DNA of 64,000 bases from positions 36,324,186 to 36,388,185 of the forward strand of contig JAGTTD010000002.1 in the NCBI GenBank assembly GCA_018398585.1. Direction: 5' to 3'. The position numbers and the translations under genes are program-made. Of the stretch, positions 10,580-22,700 are shown piece by piece. Position 1 is the first letter of the stretch; each line of letters begins with the position of its first letter. Below the pieces are notes generated by a model that saw only the letters and a program-made list of their open reading frames with translations, had not been told where the DNA came from and made no database searches. This stretch comes from Simmondsia chinensis (Eukaryota; Streptophyta; Magnoliopsida; Caryophyllales; Simmondsiaceae).

Positions 10580-13370
10580 TACTCTTGTGGGCCAAGAGTA
10601 CCCATTTGTTTACCACCTTGGACTTTGTTGGGTGTTTTGGCAGTTTAGCCACATACTACACCGTTAGTGGGAAGAACGTTTCCCAGTTTGGTTGTCTACG
10701 TCGATTATGTTGGGTGAAATCGTGGGTTTTGTTGTTGCTTGAACCATGTTGGTTGAAATTCCCATGTTGAAAATGCTTGGTTGGTCAAGCTTTTGCTAGC
10801 TTGGTAGATTGGAAAAATCGCCGATTTAGTTGATTGAAGCATTGACCGCCGGGATAGTCAAAGCTTCCACTGACTTATTGGTCAAATTTTTTTTGCCAAA
10901 TGGTTGGTTGAACTCGTCTGCTTGTTAGACATGTCAATTTTTTTTGTGTGCAGACTTGCTGGTCGAAGTGCAGTTGTCTTGGTTGGTTGAACTTTTGCCA
11001 TCATGTTGATCATGCTGAGTTGTTGCTTAAAATGTTATCTCATTCTTGGCTTCAAGTTAATGGTGTGACTTCCTGTCGACATGTTGGCTATGTTGACATG
11101 TTGAGCTTTGCCAACTTGGATATTTGCAATCTCACTGAGCTGGTGGTGACAACTTGGTGATTTGAACTTCTCGGACTTGTCAATGGAACCAACTTGGTTG
11201 AATTTTCATCAACTTGGCTGGTTGCGCTAACCAAGTTAGTTGATCTTCAGCAACTTGTTAGCTGCACCGATTTGTTGGGTTAAACTTTCAACAAGTTGTT
11301 ACTTGCACCAATTTGGTTGCCTTAGTTTTGGCTATCTTTTCTATACTTCGTTTGATGTGCCTTCATAATTGGCTAAAACTTTCAATGTAGTTGGCCATAT
11401 CAACTTGATTGAACAAACCTTCACCATGGGTAAGTTACCTTGATGTGGAAACATCTGATTTTATTGGTTGAAACTTTTATCGGAAGGATGGTTTCAATTT
11501 TCACCAACTTCAAATGTTTGGAATTTTGTTGATTTGTTTGGTTACACCTGCTTTGATGGTTAACATTCGCTGCTGAAGTGATTTAAACTTCCAACAACTT
11601 GGTCAATTTGAACATCCTCCAACTCGTTTGGTTCAACATTGTGCCAACATGATTGATTGCATCAATCCAGCTGGTTTAACTCTTATCGACTTGGTTTTTT
11701 ATTTTCTCCTTTTTTTTTGTGGCATTGTCATGGTTTCTTGAAATTCCGTTTGGTTTGTCCTCTACGTCAACATAATGGCGCGATTCTAGGCAGACATGTA
11801 GGCTAGGTTGGCTGGGCTAGATGAATTTTTTTGTTACCTTGATGACTTTGCCAATTTGGTCAATTGCGCTCTTACGATGTTGTTTGGGAGGAAAATCCAT
11901 CAACTTGCTTTGTTGGACTTTTCACCAATTTGGTTGATTATGATACGCTGGTTGATTCAACTTTCTCCAACTTGATTAGTTGCATCATCTTGAATGGTTG
12001 AGAGCCATTCCGAACCCAATTGGAAAATTTTCTATGGCTTGGTTCTTCGAATTGCTCTTTAACTCGGTCGGTAGTTGTTAGCTGCTCGATCAAACTTGTG
12101 CTAGCTTTGTAGGTTGCACTGACTTGCCATGTTGAAAATTTTGTCCTTCTGGGCTCGTGAGCTTTCACCAAGATTGTTGGCTGAACATTCCAGTGTCTAG
12201 TTCATGGCAACCTCTACTAATTGGCTTGCTACGCCAATCTAGTTGGTTGAACTTCTTACCAGCTCGGCTACTAGGAAATATCGCAAACTTGATTGATACA
12301 AACCTCCATCACTTGGTTGATTGGAATTTACATCAAATGGTTTGCTAAATTTTTGTCAGTTCGTTTGATTGAAATCCCAATGACTATGGCAAGAACTTCA
12401 ACCCTTTTTTTAGCTTTCATTGGCTAATCAGATAGAAAATTTGCCAACTTGGTTGCTTACAACTTTCGTTGGCCAGTTGGTTGGAATGTCAATCAACTAG
12501 TGGACCAGAATATTCAACAACTTGGATGGTTGGGACATCCGCCGACCTTTTATGGTTGGAATTTCTGTTGACAGATTGATAGGAAGCATTGAATTAGGTG
12601 GTTGAATTTTTGCCCACTAGGTTGCGCTAACTTGCTAGGAGGTAGGTTGAGCTTTGATAAACTTGGATGCACATAGCTAGCTGGTGGGAAATGTCGCTAA
12701 CCTACTGATTGAAATTGTCGTTGTCTGGTTGGCTGCAATACCACCGACTTAGCTAATCAAACTTTCTTTAACTGGTTGGATGGAGCGTCCACCAACTTGG
12801 TTGTTTGGAGACTTTGCTAGCTTATTGGTTGGAACTTTTAGTGACTTAGATGGGTGGAAATTCCGTCAGCCTCCTTGAAAGTTTTGTGGTTTTGATGGTT
12901 TTTTTTTTTTTGTTTTTTTGACTGGCTAGAACTTTGATCTGCCAATTGGTTTAGAACTTTTGCTAGTCAGTGGGTTAGAGATCCCACCAACTAGGTTAGT
13001 TGGATTTTAATTGGTTTGCTGCTTGGCACTTTCAATAACTTAGATGATTGGATGGGGCCTCGGCCAACTTGGTTGGGTAGAAAACTTCATCCGCTTGTAT
13101 GTCAGATCTTTCAATGATAGGATGATTTGAAATTTCACTGGCTTTATTGTTGGAAATCGCCTAGTCTGGTGGGTTGAAAATTTTGTCAACTTGACTGGTT
13201 AGAGCTGGTTGGTTTAAAACTCCTGCTAGTTGGTGAGTTAGAGCTCCCTCAAATTGGGTTGATTACATCTTCTGCTAGCTTGTTGGTTGAAAATTCCATG
13301 GTTTTTAATGTTTGGAACTTCGACCGGCCTTTTTTTTTTTTTGATGTGACTTAGATTTAATTAGTTTAGC
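10580..13370. repeat. 2.8-kb array of a very diverged AACTTGGTTGGTTGAA-like unit
   Basis: No coding region is supported. Variants of CAACTTGGTTGNTTGAA recur throughout at loosely 35-50 base spacing (for example near 11190, 11213, 11580, 11890, 12780 and 13065), on the + strand only. Short spurious ORFs follow the repeat phase. It lies between the copia insertion and the gag relic of the gypsy-type element. Confidence 0.6.
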
Positions 13371-13989
13371 TTCCATTTTATCTTTCTTTTAGGGAGAAGT
13401 AAAGGGCCAATGGAAAGATTTTTGTGGCCTTAAGGTATTCCTTTGGAAGAACTCCATCAAGTGACGGGAGTACAATGCCCGTATTTTGATAAATTGATCA
13501 GAGTATCACCTTATTTTGTCTTCTTTTGCTTCTTCATATTTCTTTCTTTGAATGGCCAAGGCTGAGTGAGTTTGTGTTCTTTATCAGACTGCGTTTGCTT
13601 ATTTGGAACATCAACCACTTTTGTTATAGTTGGGCAACCATTGGCTCCAAGCTTCCAAATTGGATAACTTGAAGCCGCCCCCCTTTTATTTTTTTTTATG
13701 AAGAGGGCAACATGGTTGCAACGTTTGTGATGATGACGATGTTGAGTCAACAACTGACTTGGTGGTATCAGCAGTAATTTAGGTTGCTTGTGAGTCCTGC
13801 TTCTTTAGGATGCTCTGGATTTGATAATGGAATCAGTTCCTTATCATGGAGGATCTCTAATATGCATAGCAGGTCAGAATTAGGAAATGAATACTTCTTT
13901 TGTTATAGTTCCTCCTACACTGTCCATTTCTTTCTTGTCTTATGTACCAGGCTAACCTTGTCCTTCTCAAACTCGTTTAGCTTTTACTA

Positions 13990-15040
13990 GAATCTTCATA
14001 GGAATAAAGCTCGTGAGCATGAAGACTAATGTTTTGGTCTCTGACGCCTTTTCTTCCTTCGCTGTATCATGGCATAGAAGAGCATTTCCCCCATGGTTTG
14101 ACTTCAGTTGAATGTCATGTGCCCAGGTCGACAGCTGTTCAAACATTCTATGCTTGAGGGTTTGAAGAATTTATCACCACCCAAGCTGAAGCTTCAGAAA
14201 GTCGATTTCTGCAACTATAGCTTAAAAAAATGCCAATTGGAGATGTAGTCCATGACCGAATCACCCTTACATTTGTCTAGTGTTGGTGAAATCTACCATG
14301 AAGATGGTACACCAAGCACTGTTGAACATGTCAAGGAGCGTTCCTTTTTTTTTTTTTTAACTTCTTCCCAGCTATCGATTGATTCGGACTCTAGGTTAGT
14401 GTAAGTAGCACCTTCAAAAGGGCATATCAACTGCTTGCCAAGCAGATTACCACCAATGTTGACATTATTTTAAGTCCCAATGAAGTGGGCAACGCGCTGG
14501 CATGAATTTCTCTTACCATCAAACTGTTGGAATTTGGTTGCTGATAGCCTATGCGCATCTTGAGCCTGTCGATCATTTGAGTCTAAGGCCTTCTTCTTTT
14601 TTTTTCTTTTTTCTTTTTTCTTTTGTTCCTTTTTTTTTTGTATTGACAGTGTCATAGAAGGTTCCATCGGTTTGAGCCTTAATCCTGTGGCAATTGACTC
14701 TCTGAATTTGTTGAGAAGGCAAAGCAACCATAGACACTGACTTTAGTATTTCACTATATTTTTTTGGTTGCATTGACCTTTTAAATAATGCCGCTTCAAG
14801 CTTAGACTCATCGTTATCACTATCAACTTTTACTGTTTTTCTACTGTTTACCTTGTCATGTTTTACCAATTTGCCTTTTAGAGTTGTAAGTTGAAGACTT
14901 TGCTTTTGGAGTTGCACATATTTTTCCACTTTGGCCTTGGTGAGGATGTCAACAAGTGCTTCTAACTTTGCCACTTGCACCTTTATGGGGATTGCTGAGG
15001 TCACCATGACTGGCGTGACGATCAATTCAGAGCACTCCAC
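13990..15040 (-). pseudogene. gypsy-type gag relic
   Basis: The - strand from 15040 opens with a Met and a coiled-coil-like leader (KLEALVDILTKAKVEKY), then IKAQTDGTFYD. After a Lys-rich low-complexity patch (polypyrimidine at 14595-14640) it continues in another frame with KFQQFDGKRNSCQRVAHFIG, a stop, then NLLGKQLICPFEG and ESESIDSWEEV. This spacing matches plant Ty3/gypsy gag capsid domains. Frameshifts, the in-frame TAA near 14470 and poly-T tracts (14343) break it. No zinc knuckle or pol follows; the sequence passes into the repeat array instead. Confidence 0.75.
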
Positions 15041-15110
15041 TTGTTTAGTTTGACGGATTTGAGAAAGTCCTTAATTTCTTGATGTTAATAGCTGCAGCGG
15101 ATGACTTTGT

Positions 15111-15720
15111 GTTGGCTTTAAAGGGGTGAAGGCTGGCAACTTGCAATTGGCAGTAAGACGGTGTGTCAACTCCTTGGTAGGCATGAGAATTCTGTTACAA
15201 TCTTTATCTTATTTCTCAAGACTGCACTAGCTGGGCGTTTGGTGGCATCAAAAGCAAAACGTGTAGACTTGAGAGAGCATTGTTGACAATTACTGTCATA
15301 CTTCTTGAGACAGCACCCATTGGATATTGGCCAACATTAAAAGTAGACCCAACAATCCTAAGAGAGTTAGACTTGCCATCTTTCTTTACCAACAACTTGA
15401 GTTGGTGGCAATGCCATGAGTCAACTCCTTGGTATGAACGAAAGTATTGTTGTCAACGTTGTCGTACTTCACAAGACAGCACCCATTGGATATTGGCCAA
15501 CATTAACAGCAGACCCATCAATCCCGAGAGAGTTAGACTTTCCATCTTTCATTACCAACAACTTGAAGTTGGCGGCAATGCCATGAGTCAACTCTTTGGC
15601 ACGAATGAAAGTATTGTTGTCAACGTTGTCTTACTTCATAAGACAACACCCACTGGATATTGACTCGCATCAAAAGCAGACCCAATAAACTTGAGAGAGT
15701 CAGACTTGCAATTTTTTAAG
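15111..15720 (-). repeat. ~170-bp tandem repeats in the gag leader
   Basis: Blocks starting GTCAACTC(C/T)TTGG and containing CAGCACCCATTGGATATTGG, GAGAGAGTTAGACTT and CCATCTTTCTTTACCAACAA recur at about 15160, 15417 and 15588; the first block lacks part of the unit. On the - strand the units read as related peptides such as SLRIVGSTFNVGQYPMG and SLKFIGSAFDASQYPVG, so this may be a duplicated coding piece. I do not recognise the peptide. Confidence 0.6.
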
Positions 15721-15806
15721 AGTGGCAGGGAGTGCTCTTCTTTCTCACTGTTGCAACTGATGGACTTGAGATCTTGAGCTTGGAGAAGGAGATGAGAGGC
15801 AAAGAT

Positions 15807-15825
15807 GGTCCCACCGGGCATGCCA
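15807..15825 (-). other. primer-binding site of the gypsy-type element
   Basis: The - strand reads TGGCATGCCCGGTGGGACC, starting with TGG four bases after the 5' LTR end, as expected for pairing with a tRNA ending in CCA. The tRNA species is not determined. Confidence 0.7.
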
Positions 15826-15829
15826 AATT

Positions 15830-17155
15830 TATAGAGCACAAAATTTCAAAGGCAGTAAATGAACGAAATAAAATTTCTTGTATTTCTTCAGTAGAAAATG
15901 GGTACAATCTTTGTACACGTACACTAATTACAAATATACGAAAATCCTTTGATTCGATCTCCACGATACTTGATGAGTCCTTTGTTTATGGCTTGGACTT
16001 GGAAACTTGAAAGAGGGCACAAGGCTTGATCTCAAACAAGTGACTTCTTCAAAGTAGAGGGCTCATGGCTTGATCTCCATCTTCAAGGATGATTTGGGCT
16101 TTCAAACTTGGGAATTTGAAGGAGGGCATGAAGCTTGATCTTAATCAAGTGATTTTCTTCAAAATAGAGGGCTCATGGCTTGATCTCTGTCTTGAAGAAT
16201 GATTTGAGTTTTGAAACTTAGAAACTCGAAGGAGGACATGAAGCTTGATCTCAATCAAGTGATTTTCTTCAAAGTAGAGAGCTCATGGCTTGATCTCCGT
16301 ATTGAAGAATGATTTGAGTTTTGGAACTTGGAAACTTGAAGGAGAACATGAAGCTTGATCTCAATCAAGTGATATTCTTCAAAGTAGAGAACTCATGGCT
16401 TGATCTCCATTTTGAAGGATGATTTGGGTTTAAACTTTGAAAGTAGAGGGCATGAAGCTTAGTCTTCTTTTTCATTTAAATTTGGAGGTTTTGGAAAGGA
16501 GAGTACAAGTAGTTCTCTCTTATTTTCCTCGGAAGAGTCTTTGGCTCCCTTGTTCTTCCCCGCCCCCTCTAAATGAAGAGGGGCTCCTCTATTTATAGAG
16601 GAAAAGTCCTTCTTTCACAAGAGCTTAACTTTGTAGTAGTGGACTCGAATTAGATTTAAAGCTTCACGGACTCAAGCTTACTTTGGCCTTAGGATTTGCG
16701 GGCTTAACCTTTGACCTTTGACATAGAAGTCGTTTGGGTCTACATTTGACTGGGAAATCATTTGAGTTTAAGGTTCAACTTTAAGGTCATTTTGTGTTTG
16801 ATTCGACTTGGGAGTCATTTAGCTTGGGTTTGACTTGTAAGTCCTTTTTGCTTTAGTTTCGACTTAAGAGTCATCTGGGCTTGATTCGACCTGAGAGTCA
16901 TTTGGACTTGGACTTTGATTTGAGAGTCATTTTGGGCTTGGGCTTTAACTCAAGAGCCATTTTAGATTTGATCTGAGAGATATTTGGATTTGGACTTAGG
17001 AGTCATTTTGAGTTTGAGATTGTTTGAGCTGACCCGAATTTAGTCAAAATGTTGACTTTAAGGAGTTGATCTTAGTCAAATATTGACTTTTATTTAAATT
17101 GCTTCCTTTTCAAAGCGCATTGAATATATAAACGTGATAAATTTTCATGTCTACA
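15830..17155 (-). repeat. 5' LTR of the gypsy-type element
   Basis: Aligns with 72-1411 and ends TCTACA before the AATGT duplication. The outer base pair is mutated (TATAGAG instead of TGTAGAG), and about 20 bases around the start of the R-like region are missing compared with the other LTR copies. Confidence 0.85.
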
Positions 17156-17451
17156 AATGTTAATTAATGTTTGTATTCATTACAACGTCAAAAGGCATCA
17201 CAACTACAAGAAGAATGAAAACTTATGGAGATACTTTTATTAACCTTTAGTTGTCTTTTTACTTAGATGCAATTTATGTACATGAAACATTTTTAACCAC
17301 AATAATTCAAAGCAATAGCATGGACTTGAACGATGCAAAATAAATACTAACTAGAAACACAGCGACCTGTGCAGAGCATGGGAAAAACCTACTACTTAAT
17401 TATTTGACTTGCTTTCAGTTATATTTTGTCTTTTTATAATTAGATTATAGG
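17156..17451. other. non-coding flank of the gypsy insertion
   Basis: AT-rich sequence starting with the TSD AATGT. No gene or repeat structure seen. The same sequence follows the LTR in copy 2 (27848-28142). Confidence 0.5.
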
Positions 17452-17627
17452 TGTTAATATGAATGTGAATAATCTGTGTTATTGAATGATGAATAAGAGA
17501 TACAAAGAGGCCTTTATATAGGCACACAATGCCAGAAAATAGTAAATATCTAGAAGATTATCAATATCGTAATATATCTTCTAATATATATCCTAATATC
17601 CTGATATATTTAGAAGATACTCTAATT
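17452..17627 (-). repeat. probable short 3' LTR of a truncated copia element
   Basis: Begins TGTTAATATG on the + strand and ends at TCTAA next to a purine tract (- strand AAATTAGGGGGCC). It includes a TATA-like tatataggc and internal inverted ATATC/GATAT strings. No partner LTR is present, so the boundaries are inferred from the tract and the copy at 28143-28316. Confidence 0.5.
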
Positions 17628-19190
17628 GGCCCCCTAATTTGAGCGGGCCGTAGCACTCGAAGATAGGATTTGTGTTCGTGGAACCGATCAGCAGGTAGAC
17701 CCTTTGTGAGAACATCAGCAACCTGTTTCGCCGTGGAAGTGTAACGGACTTGAAGATCTCCTTTGAGTACCTTTTCTCGAGCGTAGTGAAAGTTAACGTC
17801 GACGTGCTTGCTACAATCATTGGAAACAGGGTTGGCGGTGAGATAAGATGCAGAGACATTGTCACAGTAAATAGTTATTGGTCCTGGGTGACAAAGACCA
17901 AGGTCCGGCATCAGATATCGAATCTAGTCACTTTCAACCACAGATTGAGCGACTGTCCTATACTCAGATTCAGTGGTCGATTTTGAAACAATTACTTGTT
18001 TCTTAGCTCTCCATGAAATGAGGTTAGGACCTAAGTAAACAGCATATCCCGTGGTGGATCAGCGTGTGTCGGGACACCCCCCCAATCAGCGTCAGCAAAG
18101 GCAGCAATAGAGAGCGTGTGAGCAGAAGCAATGAAATGGCCATGGTTAGGTGTGGACTTAAGGTACCAAAGAATGCGTTTGATGGCTTGCCAGTGCTGGG
18201 TGTGAGGGGCATGCATGAATAGATAGATAAGGTTAACAACGTAGCATATGTCAGGGCGGGTCATGGTGAGGTATTGAAGGGCTTCTACAGCACTCCTATA
18301 CACAGTGGGATCCTCAAGACGCTCGCCATCACTCATAGAGAGTTGTGCTCAGGTGGGAAGGGGTGTTTTAACAGGTATGGCATCACAAAGGTCATGTTTG
18401 GTGAGAAGGTCCACGGTGTACTTGTGTTGATTGAGGAAGAGACCGGTTTTGGTGCGTTGGGCCTCAATCCCAAGGAAGAAATGCCAAGGTCCAAGGTCTT
18501 TCATAGCAAACTGTGTGGATAGGGAACTAACATGGTTGTCAAGATGGTTAGAGTAGGTGCCTGTTAAGATTATGTCATCAACATATAAAAGTAGACACGT
18601 AAGATGTGATTAACAAAGACGAGTCAGCATGACAACAAATAAGACCAAGATGAAGTAAAAACACACTAAAATGTGGAAACCATGCTCGAGGTGCCTGTTT
18701 AAGCCCATATAGTGCCTTACGTAGGCGGCATAGTCAGGATATTTGGGATGTATGCACCCCTGCTGTTGCTTCATGTAAACCTCTTCCTGGAGAAGAACAT
18801 GTAGGAATGCATTTTTGACATCCAACTGCCTAATAGGCCAGTTGTACGTAACTACAAATGTAAGTATAAAGCCAATGGTGGATGGTTTTACGAAAGAGCT
18901 AAAGGCCTTCTTATAGTCAAGGCCTTTACGTTGATGAAAACTTTGAGCCACAAGATGGGCTTTAAATCGTTTAACCGAGCCATCATCTTTGTACTTAACT
19001 TTATATTTTCAAGTGCTACCTAAAAGGATTTTTGAAGGGTCATGTGGGACTAGGTCCCAGGTGTGGTTGAGAATTAAAGCATTAAACTCAGTGGCCATGG
19101 CTTCTTGCCATTGTAGATTTTTTATAGCCTATGTGAACCAGGTGGGCTCTTGGACATAAACCCAGCTTAGATTTTGAGAGAGGTGGAGTA
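17561..19190 (-). pseudogene. copia RT/RNase H fragment (5'-truncated)
   Basis: Going leftward on the - strand are RT pieces (LNHTWDLVPHDPS, RQLDVKNAFLHVLL), then the primer-grip region, then RNase H pieces (TRPDICYVVNL, ADADWGG, ITIYCDNVSA, KQVADVLTKGLPADRF). Frameshifts and stops break it several times. Relative to copy 2, about 14 bases before the YVDD region are missing at 18611. Gag, protease and integrase are absent. About 230 bases further right begins a different copia element. Confidence 0.85.
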
Positions 19191-19426
19191 ATAAAGGAAA
19201 AAATCTCTCGATAGAACTGTCATGAAATGAAGAAATCCTTACAACTCCGTGGATGTAGACATTTTTGGCTGAACCACATAAATCTTGTGCATTATTTTTT
19301 GCTTTCTCGCTGAATTTTCGTTGTATTTCTGTGATTCCCTACCTTATAAGTAAAAGATATCTTCATATGGCTAAAAATACCTTCATCGAACACTCGTTCC
19401 TTTGTGGACATATGGTAACGCTAGTA

Positions 19427-19776
19427 TGTAAAAACTTAAGATAAGACTATGAAGGAAAAGAATTATATATTGGATGATCAAGTATTGAAACAAGACTAAC
19501 ATATTTATACTAGATGAAGAACACACCCTATCATCTTCTCAAGCTAAGAGTTACATAAGAATAAATAGCAAGAATAAATTAAGTAAATGCTAGTAGTAAA
19601 GGGCCCATTTGGCCGGTTGGGAGAGGGAGAGGGAAAGCCTAAATATCTACCAAAATATCTACCTACTCACTAATTATATGGAATAATGTAGAAAAGTATA
19701 TGCCAAGAATAAATACAACTATTAAATTGTACAAATACAAATATGAGAATACAAATACAAAATACTAATTTCTATA
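19427..19776 (-). repeat. 3' LTR, copia copy 1
   Basis: 350-bp TG...(C/T)A repeat, matching 24043-24378 and the three LTRs in copy 2. It contains the GGCCGGTTGGGAGAGGG block. Confidence 0.88.
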
Positions 19777-19783
19777 CTCCCCC

Positions 19784-22700
19784 TCAAGTTGGAGCATGCA
19801 AGTTTACGATGCCCAACTTGCCGAGAAATGTAGCATGTGTCGAACTGCCAAGCGCTTTAGTAAAAATATCGGCTACTTGTTCCCCGATATGAACGTAGGC
19901 TGTGGCAATCTCCTTGGATAGTAATTTGTCTCGGACAAAGTGACAATCAATTTCAATGTTCTTCGTTCTTTTGTGAAATACGGGATTAGAAGCAATATGG
20001 AGAGCTTCCTGATTATCACAAAAGAGCAAAATGGGTTCGTTAGTGGGAATTACAAGATCATTTAACAATCGACGTAACCAAGTTATTTCACTAGTTGTGG
20101 ATGCCATGGATCGGTATTCGGCTTTTGCAGAGGAACGGGAAACAACAGTTTGTTTCTTGGACAGCCATGAAATAAGCGCATCACCTAAGAAAATAACAAA
20201 ACCTGTCGTTGATCGTCTGGTGATGGGACATTCAGCCCTGTCGGCATCAAAATAAGTACGGAGTTTGAGATCACAAGCAGATGGAAAGAATATTCCTTGA
20301 CCCAAAGTCCCTTTTAGATAACGGAGGACCCTCATGATGGCGTCAAGATGAGGTACTCGAGTATCATGCATAAACCGACTCAAAATTCGAACAGCATAAC
20401 AAATGTCAGGACGAGTAATCGTCAAGTACAACAACCGCCCAACTAGCCTCCTATACTAACCCCCATCTTCCACTGGCTCTCCCACCCCATCTGCTAATCC
20501 ATGATTTTGCACTATCGATGTAAAAATAGGTTTTGCTCCTAGAAGTCCGGTCTCACTAATGATGTCAAGAGCATAGTTTCTTTGACTCAACATTAACCCC
20601 TTTTGGGAACGGGTGACCTCAATTCCTAAAAAGTACTTTGTTGAGCCCAAGTCCTTTTTTCCAAACGTTTCATTCAAAACATTTTTAACTTCTGCAATAT
20701 GATTCATGTCATTTCCTGTAATAAGGACATCATCAACACAAATAAGAATAGCAGTGTATGTGGATCCACGCATGAAAGTGAATAAGGAATAGTCAGCCCT
20801 GGATTGTTGAAAACCAAGTTTAATTAAGGTTGAGGTGAATTTCTGATTCTAGTTCCGAGAAGCCTGTTTAAGTCCATAAAGGGACTTACGAATGCGAAAA
20901 ACCTTGCCTTCATGTTTACGCTCAAAACCTTGTGGTAATTTCATGTAAACTTCTTCATCCAAGTCCCCATGAAGAAAAGCGTTATTTATATCTAATTGTT
21001 GGATTATCCAACTCCGAGCTGTGGCAACGGCTAAAACGCAATGAACAGTTACAAGCTTAGCTACAGGGGCAAAAGTATCATGGTAGTCTATTCCCTCTAC
21101 CTGAGTATATCCCTTTTCAACAAGATGATCCTTGTACCTCTCAATCGTCCCATCTGACTTATATTTGACTTTGTAGACCCACTTTGAGTCTATAGCTCTC
21201 TTTCCAGGTGGCAAAGCCTCAAGTGTCCAAGTGTTGTTTTGTTCAAGTGCCTTGATCTCCTTCTCCATAGCTTCCCTCCATTGTTCATACTGTACGGCTT
21301 GATGAAAATTTTTGGGCTCATCACATGAAGTGATGGCATTCAAAAGTGTCGAGTGAGCGTAAAAAAATTGTACGTTAGAAAAAAAATTGGAGAGAGGCTA
21401 TAAAATACCATAGTTGACTGACGGAGTGGGAGCGGGAGAATGGGCTATAGAAGGCGGAACCTCTGTTATATAATCTTAATATTTGATGGGCATAGACCAA
21501 ACTCTAGCACCTCTTCTTACAACCCCTTCTTCACTAAGGGGAACGCCCCCTTCCTCTGTTGTTGGCCCCTCGGCCAGACCCTCCTCCGGTCCTTGAAGGA
21601 CCGGTTCGGGTTCTGTCGGACCGGCCAGATCAGGGCCGGTCCGTTGCTGCTGCAGAACCAGTCCAGTCAGGACTAGTTTTGCCGTGTCGGTGCTCAAAAA
21701 ATCGTGCCTTATGACCTTTTTAGGCCCTTCATGCATTACCCCCGATGTATCAATTTTTAAATAGGGCATATTAGCTTCATAAAATCGAACATCCCTTGAA
21801 ACAACGATCTTATGTTCATCCAAGCTATAGATTTTATTGCCCTTTTGACTATGGGGATACCCTACAAATATTCCCGGTGAGACTCGTTTATCGAGTTTGT
21901 CATTGGTGCGATTTTTAACATGGTAATAACACAATCATCCAAAAATTCTCAAATGATTATATGACGGGGGTTTGCCCATTAACAATTCGTAAGGATCCTT
22001 ATTACCAAGTAATGAAGAAGGCATCAAATTAATCAAGTAGGCAGCCGTTCACCTGTTTGGCCTGCAAACCAAACTGATTACTCACCATACAACAAAAATT
22101 CATGAGAATCCCATGTGCTTGGGATTTCTCTTTTATAAGATATATCCACGTGCATCGACTATAATCATCAACAATGGTAAGGAAAAAAACGTGCACCACT
22201 CAAAGATAACATTCTATAAGGCCCCCAAATATCGCAATGAATTAATTCAAAACAAACCCGAGTCTCAGAAATTGACAAAGGAAAAGGAGATCGTGCTTGT
22301 TTCGCACGATGACAAGTATCACAAACAACATTAGTCCTTTTAATGTTCAAATGCGGAAAAAATGAAAGCTTGTTGAAAGCAACATGGCCCAAACAGCAGT
22401 GCCACAAAACTGGCTCTTTATTATTCTGTGCCACGTGTGCCGAGGGAGCAACTGGCTGCATCTCGAGCAGATATAGCCCATTTCTCATTCTACCCACTCC
22501 AATCAGCCACCTCGAGTATCGTTCCTGAAAGTACAAAAATCAGGATAAAGGGTAAACGTACAATTCTCATAACGTGTGAGTTTGCTCACTGACAATAAGT
22601 TGCAATAAAAACCCGGCACGTACAAAACATCATGGAGAATAAAATTTTCAAAAATCCGAACTTTCCCAATATGAGAAACGGTCAACGTTGTCCCGTTTGG

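Larger units (their letters stand above)
72..17155 (-). mobile_element. Ty3/gypsy-type LTR retrotransposon, gag-only/LARD-like, with nested copia
   Basis: The two LTRs (72-1411 and 15830-17155) end in TGTAGA...TCTACA and are flanked by the same 5-bp direct repeat AATGT (67-71 and 17156-17160), which fixes both ends. A polypurine tract sits inside the left LTR and a TGG-starting primer-binding site inside the right LTR, so the element reads on the - strand. Without the nested copia element and its TSD copy it is about 11 kb. A broken gag (13990-15040) is present, but I see no protease, RT, RNase H or integrase, so it looks non-autonomous. Tandem-repeat blocks fill most of the interior. Known family context: Tat-lineage gypsy elements use GTGGGGGCA-type tracts before a TGTAGACA-like LTR and often carry tandem repeats in the 3' untranslated region. 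Lineage assignment is inference. The right-hand end was later copied by the segmental duplication. Confidence 0.85.
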
